NCBI RefSeq assembly: GCF_900239935.1
Contig: NZ_LT965928.1
Span: forward strand, 3,057,520 to 3,121,519
Source: Pseudoalteromonas carrageenovora IAM 12662
GTDB taxonomy: Bacteria > Pseudomonadota > Gammaproteobacteria > Enterobacterales > Alteromonadaceae
Direction of reading: 5' to 3'
DNA length: 64,000 bases
Shown here: one piece after another, positions 16,537-25,872 of the stretch
Numbering within the stretch: position 1 is the stretch's first letter
Layout: every line of letters starts with the position of its first letter
Notes under the pieces: model-generated
The model's input: only the letters and a program-made list of their open reading frames with translations
Database searches by the model: none
Told to the model about the DNA's origin: nothing
Position numbers and translations under genes: made by a program

Positions 16537-17892
16537 ATGAAAAAGAACATCCTTGCGGCGCTGGTTAGTTTATCATGCGCATTAGGCGCTACAGCAGCCA
16601 ACGCGGAAGATTTACTACAAGTTTTTGAGATTGCTACAGCAAACGATCCTACCGTTTTAAAAGCAAAAGCCCAAGCCGATGCGCAATCTTATCAAAGCGA
16701 CTTGGCAATGAGTGCACTGCTACCTCAAATTGGTTTAACTGCGAGCTATACAAAAAGTGACTCAACGTCTTTTCAAAGTATTGGCGACTTATCTAATCAA
16801 GTTAAAGTTGAGTCTGAAACAGATGATTTCAGCCGAGGCGTTAGCTTAAGCCAAACTCTGTTTGATTTAGGTGCATGGAACACGTTAGACATTGCAGATA
16901 AACAAGCACTTCAAGCAAATGGTCAGTACGATGCAGCTAAGCAAAACTTAATTGTACGCGTTGCTGAAGGCTATTTTAACGTATTAAGCGCAATTGATAA
17001 CCTTGAATTTGTTCAAGCAGAAAAACGCGCCATTGAACGTCAGCTTGAACAGACCAAGCAACGTTACGCGGTAGGTTTAACAGCAATTACCGATGTACAC
17101 GAAGCGCAAGCACAGTTTGATAACTCAGTAGCGCAAGAGATCATTGCAAGTAATGCTGTAGAGACCGCACGTGAAGAGCTTCGTGAAATCACTGGTAAAT
17201 ACCATGCTAAGTTAGATTTTTTAAACACTGAAACGTTTTCAACGACTAAGCCAGCTAAACAATCTAGTGATTTTGTAAAAATAGCTGAAGAAAATAATAT
17301 TAACTTACAAGTGGCTAAAGTCACAGTTGATATAGCAAAAGATCAAATTGTACTTGCTAAAGCGGGTCATTATCCAAAGTTAACACTTAGTGCAAGCTAC
17401 GGTGATTCACTCACTGATACTGAAGTAAATGGGGCTAACTTTGACGAGCAACCTCGATCAGATTCAAGCTCTGTAGCACTTAACTTTAGCGTGCCTTTAT
17501 ATTCAGGTGGCGCAACGGTTGCAGCAACTAAACAAGCCCGTGCTTTTTATGTAGGTGCAAGCCAAGATTACGAAACAAACTACCGTGCAGTTACACGTAC
17601 TGTCATTACTTCTTACAACCAAGTTGTTTCAGATATTGCAACATACAAAGCACTTGAACAAGCTGTTGTATCGGCACAAAGTGCACTTAAAGCAACTGAA
17701 GCTGGTTTTGAAGTAGGTACTCGTACTATTGTTGACGTACTTGTTAGCACACAAAACTTATACGATGCTAAACGTAACCTAGCTGATGTGCGTTACCGCT
17801 ACGTACTTTCTACTCTGCGTTTAAAACAAGCAGCAGGTACGCTTACAAGTGAAGATTTAGTCGCCATAAACCAAGGTTTAAAATCGGTTTAA
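16537..17892 (+). CDS. tolC: TolC family outer-membrane efflux channel
   Basis: The 451-residue protein begins with a signal peptide (1-23, ending TAANA). Two OEP repeats follow: DLLQVFEIATANDPTVLKAK opens the first, and the second starts near residue 250. Both contain long periplasmic helices and short barrel strands (VSLSQTLFDLGAWNT, NFSVPLYSGGATVAATKQAR). AEQGFEVGTRTIVDVL-like residues are seen near residue 395. It exports drugs and proteins with RND, MFS or ABC partners. The spot opposite nudF is the same as in E. coli. AAGGA lies 14 bases before ATG. Confidence 0.93.
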   Translation: MKKNILAALVSLSCALGATAANAEDLLQVFEIATANDPTVLKAKAQADAQSYQSDLAMSALLPQIGLTASYTKSDSTSFQSIGDLSNQVKVESETDDFSRGVSLSQTLFDLGAWNTLDIADKQALQANGQYDAAKQNLIVRVAEGYFNVLSAIDNLEFVQAEKRAIERQLEQTKQRYAVGLTAITDVHEAQAQFDNSVAQEIIASNAVETAREELREITGKYHAKLDFLNTETFSTTKPAKQSSDFVKIAEENNINLQVAKVTVDIAKDQIVLAKAGHYPKLTLSASYGDSLTDTEVNGANFDEQPRSDSSSVALNFSVPLYSGGATVAATKQARAFYVGASQDYETNYRAVTRTVITSYNQVVSDIATYKALEQAVVSAQSALKATEAGFEVGTRTIVDVLVSTQNLYDAKRNLADVRYRYVLSTLRLKQAAGTLTSEDLVAINQGLKSV

Positions 17893-17922
17893 TTTAGTAC
17901 TTAATCTTACTTAATTCGTTAC

Positions 17923-17947
17923 AAAGCCAGCACCTGCTGGCTTTTTG
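17923..17947 (+). terminator. tolC terminator
   Basis: AAAGCCAGCA and TGCTGGCTTT (10-bp arms, CC loop) run into TTTTT. Confidence 0.9.
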
Positions 17948-18000
17948 TATTTTATTACGCTTAGCGTTAAACTAGCGTTTTTATTTTTAGAGATTTTTTT

Positions 18001-18930
18001 GTGGTCACCTCATCTCCTTTTAAAATATCATTTTTAGGCCCTCGCTATTGGCTAACATGGATAGGCGTTTTATTTTTATACGTGATCTCTTGGTTACCAC
18101 AAAAACTTCAACTCGGATTAGGTAAATTACTAGGGCGCTTAGTCCATAAATTTATGAAGCGTCGCCGCCATATAGCGGAGGTAAACATTAAGCTTTGCTT
18201 TCCTGATATGAGTGAAGCCGAACAAAAAAAATTAGTGTTAAAAAATATGGAAAACACCGGTATCGCCATGGTAGAAACAGGCATGGCATGGTGGTGGCCG
18301 CAGTGGCGTGTAAAAAATGTCTATGGCTCAATTAAAGGGCTTGAACATTTTGAGCGCGTACAAGCTTCTGGCAAAGGTGTTTTATTGCTTGTTCCTCACT
18401 TTTTACACCTTGAAATGACCAGTCGCGTGATGGGGTTAAAGTGCCAAGGGCTTGGCTTTTATCGCCCGCATAACAACCCTCTAATGGAATATTTTACAAC
18501 TAATGGCCGTCTTCGCTCTAACGAATACCTGATTGGCCGAAAAGACGTTAAAGGCTTGTTGAAATCTTTAAAAAACAAAAAAGTATGTTATTACTTACCA
18601 GATCAAGACTACGGCCGTAACCGCTGCGAGTTTGTGCCTTTTTACGCCGTACCCGACACAGCAACCACTACCGGGACGCTGATGTTTGCTGGTAGCAAAA
18701 ATTGCGAAACAATGAGCTTAATAAGCCACAGAGATGATAATGGAAAATACCATTTAGAGATTATTCCTGAGCTTGAAAACTTCCCAAGCGGTGATGATAA
18801 AGCTGATGTAACACGCGTTAACCAGCGCGTAGAGCAAGCTATTAATACTGCACCAGCTCAGTACATGTGGCTTCATCGACGTTTTAAAACAAGGCCTGAT
18901 AAAAATACCCCTTCATTTTATAAAAAGTAG
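18001..18930 (+). CDS. lpxL: Lipid A biosynthesis lauroyl (LpxL-type) acyltransferase
   Basis: A 309-residue member of the LpxL/LpxM/LpxP family. One N-terminal membrane segment (about 15-33) precedes the acyltransferase fold. The catalytic motif is HFLHLE (His133-x4-Glu138), and YLPDQDYG and MWLHRRFKTRP are further family blocks. LpxL-type enzymes add a secondary acyl chain to Kdo2-lipid IVA. LpxP or LpxM specificity cannot be excluded from sequence. The start is GTG 18001 with an AGAGA element 7-11 bases upstream; length agrees with the family. Confidence 0.88.
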   Translation: MVTSSPFKISFLGPRYWLTWIGVLFLYVISWLPQKLQLGLGKLLGRLVHKFMKRRRHIAEVNIKLCFPDMSEAEQKKLVLKNMENTGIAMVETGMAWWWPQWRVKNVYGSIKGLEHFERVQASGKGVLLLVPHFLHLEMTSRVMGLKCQGLGFYRPHNNPLMEYFTTNGRLRSNEYLIGRKDVKGLLKSLKNKKVCYYLPDQDYGRNRCEFVPFYAVPDTATTTGTLMFAGSKNCETMSLISHRDDNGKYHLEIIPELENFPSGDDKADVTRVNQRVEQAINTAPAQYMWLHRRFKTRPDKNTPSFYKK

Positions 18931-19018
18931 TGGTATAACAATATAGGTAACCTGAACTTTGAAAAGTAAGCCTCTACATTAGAGCGTGATAAAGTCATAA
19001 ATAAAGTGAGTAGTTATA

Positions 19019-19591
19019 ATGTGGTTTTGGATCAAACATTTATCATTTGCTGTGGTACTAGCTGCACTTGCGGGGTATTTTTTACTCGGCGATGGCCCGG
19101 TACTTGATATAAAACAATCTAAAAATGCTGCTGCCGAAGGGTTATCTCGCTTTTATTCATCTATTCGCAATCAAGTAAAAAGTAATAAAGAGCGTGATCA
19201 GTTTGTTTTACAGCTTAAAACCCCTCAACAAAGCCTTGATAGAGTACTTGCTGAGCGTGCACGTATTGTTGATCCTATGCCGGCTAGTTGGTCTGGAAAG
19301 GTTGAACCAAGGCGTTTTGAAAATGGCTCAACACTTAAAGATGTACTTAAAGAATATGCAAAAACTGAAGGGGTTGAACTGTATTGGTACTTAAGTAAAG
19401 ATTACGTGGTAAAGGATCACTTTAGGGTAGATAGTAACTTCACATCGGCGCTGTACCAAGTAGGCAGAGCAATTAATGATGATTTTGAATACGAGGTTTA
19501 TACTTACTTTTGCTACAAGCAAAGAGCTGCGGTTATTACCGAGCTCCCTTCTGAATTTGTCCGAAGTAACTGCTTAAAACTAAAAGTTTAA
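19019..19591 (+). CDS. TcpQ-domain membrane-anchored protein
   Basis: A 190-residue protein with one N-terminal hydrophobic helix (about 5-25). A periplasmic C-terminal domain (about 108-185) has the TcpQ/PilL pattern: FENGSTLKDVLKEYAKTEGV, WYLSKDYVV, and FTSALYQVGRAI. In type IV pilus and secretion systems this domain supports secretin assembly. Here no pilus genes are adjacent; pilT/pilU are about 8 kb away on the other strand. Role unknown. Two cysteines (about 165 and 185) could form a disulfide. Confidence 0.72.
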   Translation: MWFWIKHLSFAVVLAALAGYFLLGDGPVLDIKQSKNAAAEGLSRFYSSIRNQVKSNKERDQFVLQLKTPQQSLDRVLAERARIVDPMPASWSGKVEPRRFENGSTLKDVLKEYAKTEGVELYWYLSKDYVVKDHFRVDSNFTSALYQVGRAINDDFEYEVYTYFCYKQRAAVITELPSEFVRSNCLKLKV

Positions 19592-19623
19592 CTGCCTGTA
19601 TTATAAAACTTTAGCAATTCACT

Positions 19624-22419
19624 TTAACCTAGCTCAAATACGCTATTCCAAATTTGCGTAATATTAATAATATCTTGCTCAAACTGCTCCCTCAAAACTA
19701 AACGCCCCTGCTGATCTAAACTCAACACATGGTAGCGTGAGCGATAATCAATATAGGCTTGAATTAGCTGCTGCTTTTGCTCTTTGCTAATACAGCCAAG
19801 CTTAGCGGCATCACTTAAAATTCTAACGTTGTCTGAGTAAACTGTTAGATTCTCAAATTCATTAGCGTGTTTAAGTACTAAATATTGGGTTATAAACTCA
19901 ATATCTGCCATACCACCAACATCTTGTTTTAAATCAAACTGCTGTGTGTTTCCTTTCGCTAAGTGTTCACGCATTTTTTCGCGCATTTTAATTACATCAG
20001 CTTTAAGTATGTCGGCATCTCGTGGTTGGCATAATATTTCTTTACGTATTTGTGCAAAACGTTCAACTAACTCATCTTGACCTAATATTAGCCGAGCGCG
20101 GACGAGTGCTTGATGCTCCCACGTCCATGCTTGCGTTTGCTGATAATGATTAAAGCTTTCTAAATTAATAGCTAATAAACCAGATGCGCCCTCTGGGCGT
20201 AGGCGCGTATCTAGCTCATATAAAATACCCGATGCAGTACGAGTATTAAATAAATGCATTAGGCGCTGTGCGAGCTTTAAATAAAATTGGCGAGAGTCTA
20301 TTGGCTTATCGCCATTCGTTTGGCTTGAGCCGTCATGGTTGTGTACAAACACCAAATCAAGGTCTGAGTCATATCCAACTTCAAAACCGCCTGTTTTTCC
20401 GTAGGCTATAACAGCAAAGCCTTTATGCTCGTCATCAGTACCGGGGGGCATACCAAAGCGCCTAACAGTATTGTGCCACGCAATATTTACTGATTGATCG
20501 ACGATCGCCTCAGCAAGTGCTGTAAGGTGATCGCTAACCTTCATCACATCAATAACGCCGGTTGCATCGGCAGCTGCAATACGTAGCTGATGAGTTTGCT
20601 TAAACTGCCTAAGCGATTCCATTTGTAGCTCTAGGTCGTCATGCTCAATACGTAAAAAATATTGTCTTATCTCGTCTTTATATGCACTCAGAGGCGTTGG
20701 TTTATAAAGTACTGCGGGATCGATTAATTCATCTAGCAAAATAGGATATCGAGAAATATGCTCACCTATCCATTTACTATGGCAGCACAATAATACCAGT
20801 TGCTTTAACGCGCCTTGGTTTTCGTAAAGCAGTTCTAGGTAGGCTGTACGCGATATTATTTTATTTAATATTTGGCAAACCATTGTAAATGCAGCTGCGC
20901 TGGCATTAAAATCATTGAGTTGATTTAGCAGTACAGGCATCAACTTATCAAGAATTTCGCGACCTCGATTACCAATATTTACTTTTGAAAGTCTTAATTT
21001 AAAGTCATTCAGGGGCGTTTGCCACTCTTCTCTTTCGTCTTTTAAAAAGCTCACATCACCATGATCCCACGCACTAATAAAAGCGCCTTCACAGGTATCT
21101 AGTGGTACGGTTTCCTCGCCAATTACTAGCGAAAATTCGCTATTAACTTGCTTCATAACTTTTTCAATCGTGCTTAATGTAGCGCTGAAGTTTTCTTGTT
21201 CTAATAATAAATTTAAGCGCTGCTGATTTAGCTCATCATCTGGTAAGGTTTGTGTTTGTTGGTCGTCAAATATTTGCAGGTACTGCTCAACTTTACGTAA
21301 ATAAAGGTAATTGCTTTTAAGCTCTAAAGCTTCTTGCTCGTCAATAACTTGGCTAAGTGATAGCTCATTTAATGCTTTGAGTAGAGATTGCGTTTGTAAA
21401 TTAGCTTCTCGCCCACCTCTAACCATTTGCAGTGCTTGCACAATAAATTCAACTTCTCGAATACCGCCGGCACCTAGTTTAATATTATTAGTAAGGCCTT
21501 TACGGCGTACCTCTTGAGCAATCATTAACTTCATTTTACGCAGTGATTCGATCACCGAAAAATCAATATAGCGACGATAAACAAACGGCTTTAACAGCTT
21601 AATAAACTCATCCCAGTATTTATTAGGTGTGCCAATTAAGCGCCCTTTTAACATGGCGTAGCGTTCCCAATCGCGCCCTTGCTCTTGGTAGTAATCCTCA
21701 ATAGCGTTAAAGCTCATAACTAAAGGGCCGCTTTCACCAAATGGACGTAATCGCATATCAACTCTAAATACTTGCCCATCACCTGTTACTTGGTTAAGCG
21801 CTGCAATAAGCTTTTGCGCCACTTTTGTATAAAACACTTGAGCTTCTAGGCTTCGTCGTCCGCCTTGTGTTTTTGTACTGCGAGGGTAAGCAAAAATTAA
21901 ATCTATATCTGATGAGTAATTTAGCTCTTTACCACCAAGCTTTCCCATTCCTAATACCATTAATGGCATTGAATAGTTTTGCTCATCAAGGGGTTCGCCA
22001 TTTACTTTTGCAACCTGTGCATGCGCCCATTGGTTAGCACTATTTATTAGCATATCGGCCAATTGGCTAATGTAGTTTATGCTATCTGCAATTGGGTTTG
22101 CGCAACAAAGATCGAGGTATGCAACTTTAAGCCAGTACTTTTCGCGGTACTTTCGTAAAATTTGATTGCACTTTGCTTCATCTATATTAGTAAGCTCTAG
22201 GCCATCAAAGGGAGATGTGACATGTCTATTTTGTATTTCGTCTTTGCACAAAAGCCAATCTTTTAAATCGGGCTGAGACTCTAAAGAGCGCCAAGCAAAG
22301 TCGCTCAATGCGAGTAATCGTACAACTTCACTTTCATCGCTTTGCTGCGGATATAGCTGTTCGAAGCGCTCTAAGCCAAGTTTTTGTAATTGAATAGGAA
22401 GTTGCTTTAGATTACTCAT
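19624..22419 (-). CDS. glnE: Bifunctional glutamine synthetase adenylyltransferase/adenylyl-removing enzyme
   Basis: A 931-residue protein (E. coli 946) with two nucleotidyltransferase halves. The N-terminal deadenylylase half has GKLGGKELNYSSDIDLIF near residue 157, followed by GGIREVEFIVQALQMVRGG. The C-terminal adenylylase half has YGKTGGFEVGYDSDLDLVF near residue 676 and DVGGMADIEFITQYLV. Each half is followed by a PII-uridylyltransferase-like helical domain. It adjusts glutamine synthetase to nitrogen status. In the second motif Thr replaces the usual Leu of GKLGG, a conservative oddity outside the metal-binding aspartates. Confidence 0.95.
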   Translation of the reverse strand: MSNLKQLPIQLQKLGLERFEQLYPQQSDESEVVRLLALSDFAWRSLESQPDLKDWLLCKDEIQNRHVTSPFDGLELTNIDEAKCNQILRKYREKYWLKVAYLDLCCANPIADSINYISQLADMLINSANQWAHAQVAKVNGEPLDEQNYSMPLMVLGMGKLGGKELNYSSDIDLIFAYPRSTKTQGGRRSLEAQVFYTKVAQKLIAALNQVTGDGQVFRVDMRLRPFGESGPLVMSFNAIEDYYQEQGRDWERYAMLKGRLIGTPNKYWDEFIKLLKPFVYRRYIDFSVIESLRKMKLMIAQEVRRKGLTNNIKLGAGGIREVEFIVQALQMVRGGREANLQTQSLLKALNELSLSQVIDEQEALELKSNYLYLRKVEQYLQIFDDQQTQTLPDDELNQQRLNLLLEQENFSATLSTIEKVMKQVNSEFSLVIGEETVPLDTCEGAFISAWDHGDVSFLKDEREEWQTPLNDFKLRLSKVNIGNRGREILDKLMPVLLNQLNDFNASAAAFTMVCQILNKIISRTAYLELLYENQGALKQLVLLCCHSKWIGEHISRYPILLDELIDPAVLYKPTPLSAYKDEIRQYFLRIEHDDLELQMESLRQFKQTHQLRIAAADATGVIDVMKVSDHLTALAEAIVDQSVNIAWHNTVRRFGMPPGTDDEHKGFAVIAYGKTGGFEVGYDSDLDLVFVHNHDGSSQTNGDKPIDSRQFYLKLAQRLMHLFNTRTASGILYELDTRLRPEGASGLLAINLESFNHYQQTQAWTWEHQALVRARLILGQDELVERFAQIRKEILCQPRDADILKADVIKMREKMREHLAKGNTQQFDLKQDVGGMADIEFITQYLVLKHANEFENLTVYSDNVRILSDAAKLGCISKEQKQQLIQAYIDYRSRYHVLSLDQQGRLVLREQFEQDIINITQIWNSVFELG

Positions 22420-22496
22420 CGATCCTCTCTTTTATATCATCAATAACCGTACTAGAATGACTAAAACCTAGAAAGGTTAACTTAATTAGGATCACC

Positions 22497-23390
22497 ATGT
22501 CATATTTGTCTTTATCTAACACTAGTTTTATTGCGATTGCCATTAGTTTTGCGGTTATTTGCATAACTATTTTTGGTTTACGAACGGTAACTCAACTTAA
22601 GGCAAAACAAGCGCTTAAAGAAGAGTTAGCACAGCACGATAACTTTGCCATGGGAATTAGTTTTGCATCAGAAATATCAGTAGTTATAGCAACTATGGCC
22701 TTTTTATTTGACGAAATAAGCGTAAGTACCGCACAGTCAAACCCATTAAAAGTAGTTATTTTAATTGTTTTATTATTTACATTTATTAAGGTTGGTCATT
22801 TAATCCACAGAAAATGGATATTGCACAGATTCAATGAAGAAGCAGCTATATTAAAACAAAATGTATGCGCCGCTTTAGTTGATTCAGGCATGTTAATAGC
22901 TAACTGCATTATTGCGCTTGGCTTATATACATGGACTCACACTCAAGGGTTTAGTAACTTACTCATTGCTTTTGTTAGCTTTTTCACTCTACAAGGGATG
23001 TTTGCCCTTGATAGCAAAATACGTGAGCGTCGCTTTGCTAAAGCTAACCAAGGTGCCTCATTACAAAGTAACTTTAATCTAGAAAACACCTCAATAGGTA
23101 TAAGATACGCTGGTAAATCAATTGGTTTAGCACTTGCAGTTTATGCTGGTTTATCAAGCGCAGCATTTCAAAATGGCAAAATGGTAGAAAATATATTTAC
23201 ACTGGTAATGCATTGCGGTGTAATGTGGTTGTTACTTTATTGTTTAACTTATGTAATAAAAGTTATATCTTTACCAAATATTGATACCGCTCTTGAAGTT
23301 GATCACCAAGATAACATTGGGATTGCATGTATAGAGTTTGCTGTTTTTTGTGCTATAGGCTATTTACTTATAAGCATGTTTTCTATTTAA
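22497..23390 (+). CDS. Multi-pass membrane protein with two DUF350 units
   Basis: A 297-residue protein with about eight predicted membrane helices. The pattern D/N-x-A/I-x-G-I..E..V/L occurs in DNFAMGISFASEISVVIA and DNIGIACIEFAVFCAIGY. Related middle segments are ALVDSGMLIANCIIALGLY and SIGIRYAGKSIGLALAVYAG. This suggests an internally duplicated DUF350 (YjfL/UPF0719-like) protein. DUF350 proteins are linked elsewhere to YjfC-type ATP-grasp enzymes, which are absent here. Function is unknown. It is divergent from glnE, which starts 78 bp away. Confidence 0.62.
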   Translation: MSYLSLSNTSFIAIAISFAVICITIFGLRTVTQLKAKQALKEELAQHDNFAMGISFASEISVVIATMAFLFDEISVSTAQSNPLKVVILIVLLFTFIKVGHLIHRKWILHRFNEEAAILKQNVCAALVDSGMLIANCIIALGLYTWTHTQGFSNLLIAFVSFFTLQGMFALDSKIRERRFAKANQGASLQSNFNLENTSIGIRYAGKSIGLALAVYAGLSSAAFQNGKMVENIFTLVMHCGVMWLLLYCLTYVIKVISLPNIDTALEVDHQDNIGIACIEFAVFCAIGYLLISMFSI

Positions 23391-23467
23391 CGCCCTCCTT
23401 TACTAGCACTTATGCATTTAAGTAAAGGTGGTAATCACTTTGCTTAAATGCAACGAGGCCCCTGCCA

Positions 23468-23941
23468 GTGCAAGTAACAAACTATTTGCTAATCGACATA
23501 GATAACGAATTTAGTCGTGCGTTTGCACAGTACAACAAAAACAATAATAAAAGCACCACACCTTGTGAACTTATAGCTGTGGGCAGTAATACACGCCAGC
23601 TAGTAAAAATGATGTTTGATGAGCAAATTAAAGATTATTGTTATTGCGACCTTGAAAACGAGATAAGCGTTGCTGAACTTAGCCATTATTTAGCGGATCA
23701 TCACAGTATTCATGGCGTTCTTTTTAATAGCGCCGATTACTTACTGGCAAGTGATCAACAGCGCTCAATTTATAATTCATTAAACGAAAACCGATTTTTA
23801 ATAAATCTCGATGATACAGAATACACATTGAGCCGAATTACCGATGACACGCTAACCGAGCCTTTAATTGCAGATCACGATATAGCTCACAGTACACAAG
23901 AGCTTATCTGCCAAGCTGAACTACATAATAAAAATAAATAA
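23468..23941 (+). CDS. Hypothetical protein, possibly a degenerate Rossmann (SDR-like) half domain
   Basis: I do not recognise a family. The 157-residue acidic protein starts at GTG 23468. The run of elements LLIDIDNEFSRAFAQYN, ELIAVGSNTRQLVKMM, YCDLENEISVAELSHYL and IHGVLFNSADYL follows the layout of beta1-alpha-beta2-alpha-beta3-alpha-beta4 in short-chain dehydrogenases. The glycine-rich cofactor loop and the NNAG and YxxxK motifs are missing. It would thus be a non-catalytic relative, if related at all. It lies 77 bp after the DUF350 gene and 68 bp before rsmE on the same strand. Confidence 0.55.
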   Translation: MQVTNYLLIDIDNEFSRAFAQYNKNNNKSTTPCELIAVGSNTRQLVKMMFDEQIKDYCYCDLENEISVAELSHYLADHHSIHGVLFNSADYLLASDQQRSIYNSLNENRFLINLDDTEYTLSRITDDTLTEPLIADHDIAHSTQELICQAELHNKNK

Positions 23942-24009
23942 TTGCACCTAGCTTCGTGCTTACTTACCATAGCGGTATATATTTTTCGCTAATAAGTAAG
24001 CAACACACC

Positions 24010-24744
24010 ATGCGAGTTCCTCATATTTATCAGGCATCGGATATTGCCTTAAACACCCCTGTAACTTTAGATGATGACGCTGCTGGGCACATTGGCCGTG
24101 TACTGCGTATGAAAGTAGGCGAGCATGTATCTATTTTTAATGGAGAAGGTGGCGAGTACCTTAGTGAAATAATTGAGGTAACTAAAAAAACAGTGATTGT
24201 AATGCCACTTGAGCTAAATCCTCATGACGTAGAATCACCTCTTAAAATTCATTTAGGGCAATGTGTATCCCGTGGCGATAAGATGGATTTTACCATTCAA
24301 AAATCTGTAGAGCTTGGCATAACTGAAATCACCCCCCTTTTTAGCCAACGCTGCGGCGTTAAACTCAGTGGCGATCGCTTAGAGAAAAAACATCAGCAAT
24401 GGCAAAAAATTGCAATTGCTGCAGCCGAACAATCTGGGCGTAACTTTGTACCAGTTGTTCACCCTCCCGTTGATTTAAAACAGTGGCTAGATCAGCAAAC
24501 GCAGGCAATAAAACTGACTTTGCACCCTCGTGCTGAGCACAGTATTAAAACCATTACAGTACCTAAAGATGGTGTGCGCTTTTTAGTAGGCCCAGAAGGC
24601 GGTTTTACCGATGAAGAAATGGCGCAAACTAAACAACATGATTTTGTAGATATTCGCTTAGGCCCGCGTGTTTTACGAACGGAAACCGCCGCTTTAACGG
24701 TCTTAAGTGCATTACAGTTACAATTTGGCGATTTAGCTAATTGA
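24010..24744 (+). CDS. rsmE: 16S rRNA (uracil-1498-N3)-methyltransferase
   Basis: 244 residues from ATG 24010, matching E. coli RsmE (243); the frame is open further upstream (from 23956) but those residues do not fit the family. The N-terminal PUA-like domain begins MRVPHIYQ. The SPOUT methyltransferase part has QCVSRGDKMDFTIQKSVELG, AAAEQSGRNFVPVV, VGPEGGFTDEE and LGPRVLRTETAALT, the knotted SAM-binding region. It methylates U1498 of 16S rRNA. It opens the conserved run rsmE-gshB-yqgE-yqgF. Confidence 0.94.
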   Translation: MRVPHIYQASDIALNTPVTLDDDAAGHIGRVLRMKVGEHVSIFNGEGGEYLSEIIEVTKKTVIVMPLELNPHDVESPLKIHLGQCVSRGDKMDFTIQKSVELGITEITPLFSQRCGVKLSGDRLEKKHQQWQKIAIAAAEQSGRNFVPVVHPPVDLKQWLDQQTQAIKLTLHPRAEHSIKTITVPKDGVRFLVGPEGGFTDEEMAQTKQHDFVDIRLGPRVLRTETAALTVLSALQLQFGDLAN

Positions 24745-24798
24745 AATAACTAAAAGTACCCTCATATAAACATTAATATTTATAGTAAGGCACAGCGC

Positions 24799-25749
24799 AT
24801 GGCAATTAAGTTAGGTATTATTTCAGATCCTATTAGCGGATTTAACATTAAAAAAGACACCGGTTTTGCAATGATGATGCAAGCGCAAGAGCGCGGCTAC
24901 GAAATTTACTACATGGAGATGGATGACCTAGCTCTTCGTAAAGGTAAATCGTATGCAACGGCGTCTAAAGCTCAAGTATTTAACAACACCGAAAAATGGT
25001 ATGAGCTAGAAGAAAAAGCCACTATTGCTCTTGCTGACCTAGACGTTATTTTAATGCGTAAAGATCCACCATTCGATACTGAATACATTTACGCAACCTA
25101 TATACTTGAACGTGCAGAGCAAGAAGGCACGCTTATCATTAATAAGCCACAAAGTCTTCGTGATGCTAACGAAAAGCTATTTACAGCTTGGTTTAGCGAA
25201 CATACGCCAGACACGCTAGTAACACGTAGTCAAAAGCAAATTCGTGAGTTTTTAGCCGAGCATAAAGACATTATTTTAAAGCCGCTTGATGGTATGGGTG
25301 GCGCATCAATTTTTCGTATCAAAGAAGACGATGCAAACATTGGTGTAATTTGCGAAACGCTAACCGAACACGGCAGCCGCTTTGCGATGGTGCAAAATTA
25401 TGTGCCAGAGATCAAACAAGGCGACAAGCGCGTATTGGTTGTTGATGGCGAGGTCATTCCGTATTGTTTAGCGCGTATTCCTCAAAATGGCGAAACACGC
25501 GGTAACTTAGCAGCTGGCGGTAGAGGTGAAGCTCGCCCTCTTAGCGAGTCCGATTTAAAAATAGCACAAGCTATAGCGCCAACGCTTAAAGAAAAAGGCT
25601 TAGTATTTGTAGGCTTAGATATTATTGGCGATAAATTAACTGAAATAAATGTAACAGCACCAACATGTGTACGTGAAATTGAAGCCGCGTATGATATTTC
25701 TATCACCGGTATTTTGTTTGATGCCATTGAGCGTAAACTTACAAAATAA
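24799..25749 (+). CDS. gshB: Glutathione synthetase
   Basis: A 316-residue ATP-grasp enzyme equal in length to E. coli GshB. The N-terminus MAIKLGIISDPISGFNIKKD, the segment LMRKDPPFDTEYIYATY, KPLDGMGGASIFR (ATP-grasp lid), RRV-equivalent GDKRVLVVDGEVIPYCLAR and the C-terminal EINVTAPTCVREIE (metal/glycine site) are all present. It joins gamma-glutamylcysteine and glycine. It lies 54 bp after rsmE. Confidence 0.96.
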   Translation: MAIKLGIISDPISGFNIKKDTGFAMMMQAQERGYEIYYMEMDDLALRKGKSYATASKAQVFNNTEKWYELEEKATIALADLDVILMRKDPPFDTEYIYATYILERAEQEGTLIINKPQSLRDANEKLFTAWFSEHTPDTLVTRSQKQIREFLAEHKDIILKPLDGMGGASIFRIKEDDANIGVICETLTEHGSRFAMVQNYVPEIKQGDKRVLVVDGEVIPYCLARIPQNGETRGNLAAGGRGEARPLSESDLKIAQAIAPTLKEKGLVFVGLDIIGDKLTEINVTAPTCVREIEAAYDISITGILFDAIERKLTK

Positions 25750-25758
25750 ATACCATTT

Positions 25759-25803
25759 AAAAGCGTATTAATTTAATAATTTCATACAATTAATGCGCTT
25801 TTT
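25759..25803 (+). terminator. gshB terminator
   Basis: Arms AAAAGCGTATTAAT and ATTAATGCGCTTTT (14 bp, one G-T wobble) with a 16-base loop and TTTTT at the end. Confidence 0.75.
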
Positions 25804-25872
25804 ATGTTCAATTTATAGAACTATGCCATACTAAAAGTTCAACTAATATCCATTAACTAAAGGGCGAAATCT

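Noticed and set aside
23956-24009. 18-residue N-terminal extension of RsmE
   Set aside because: The family begins at MRVPHIYQ; length and alignment favour ATG 24010.
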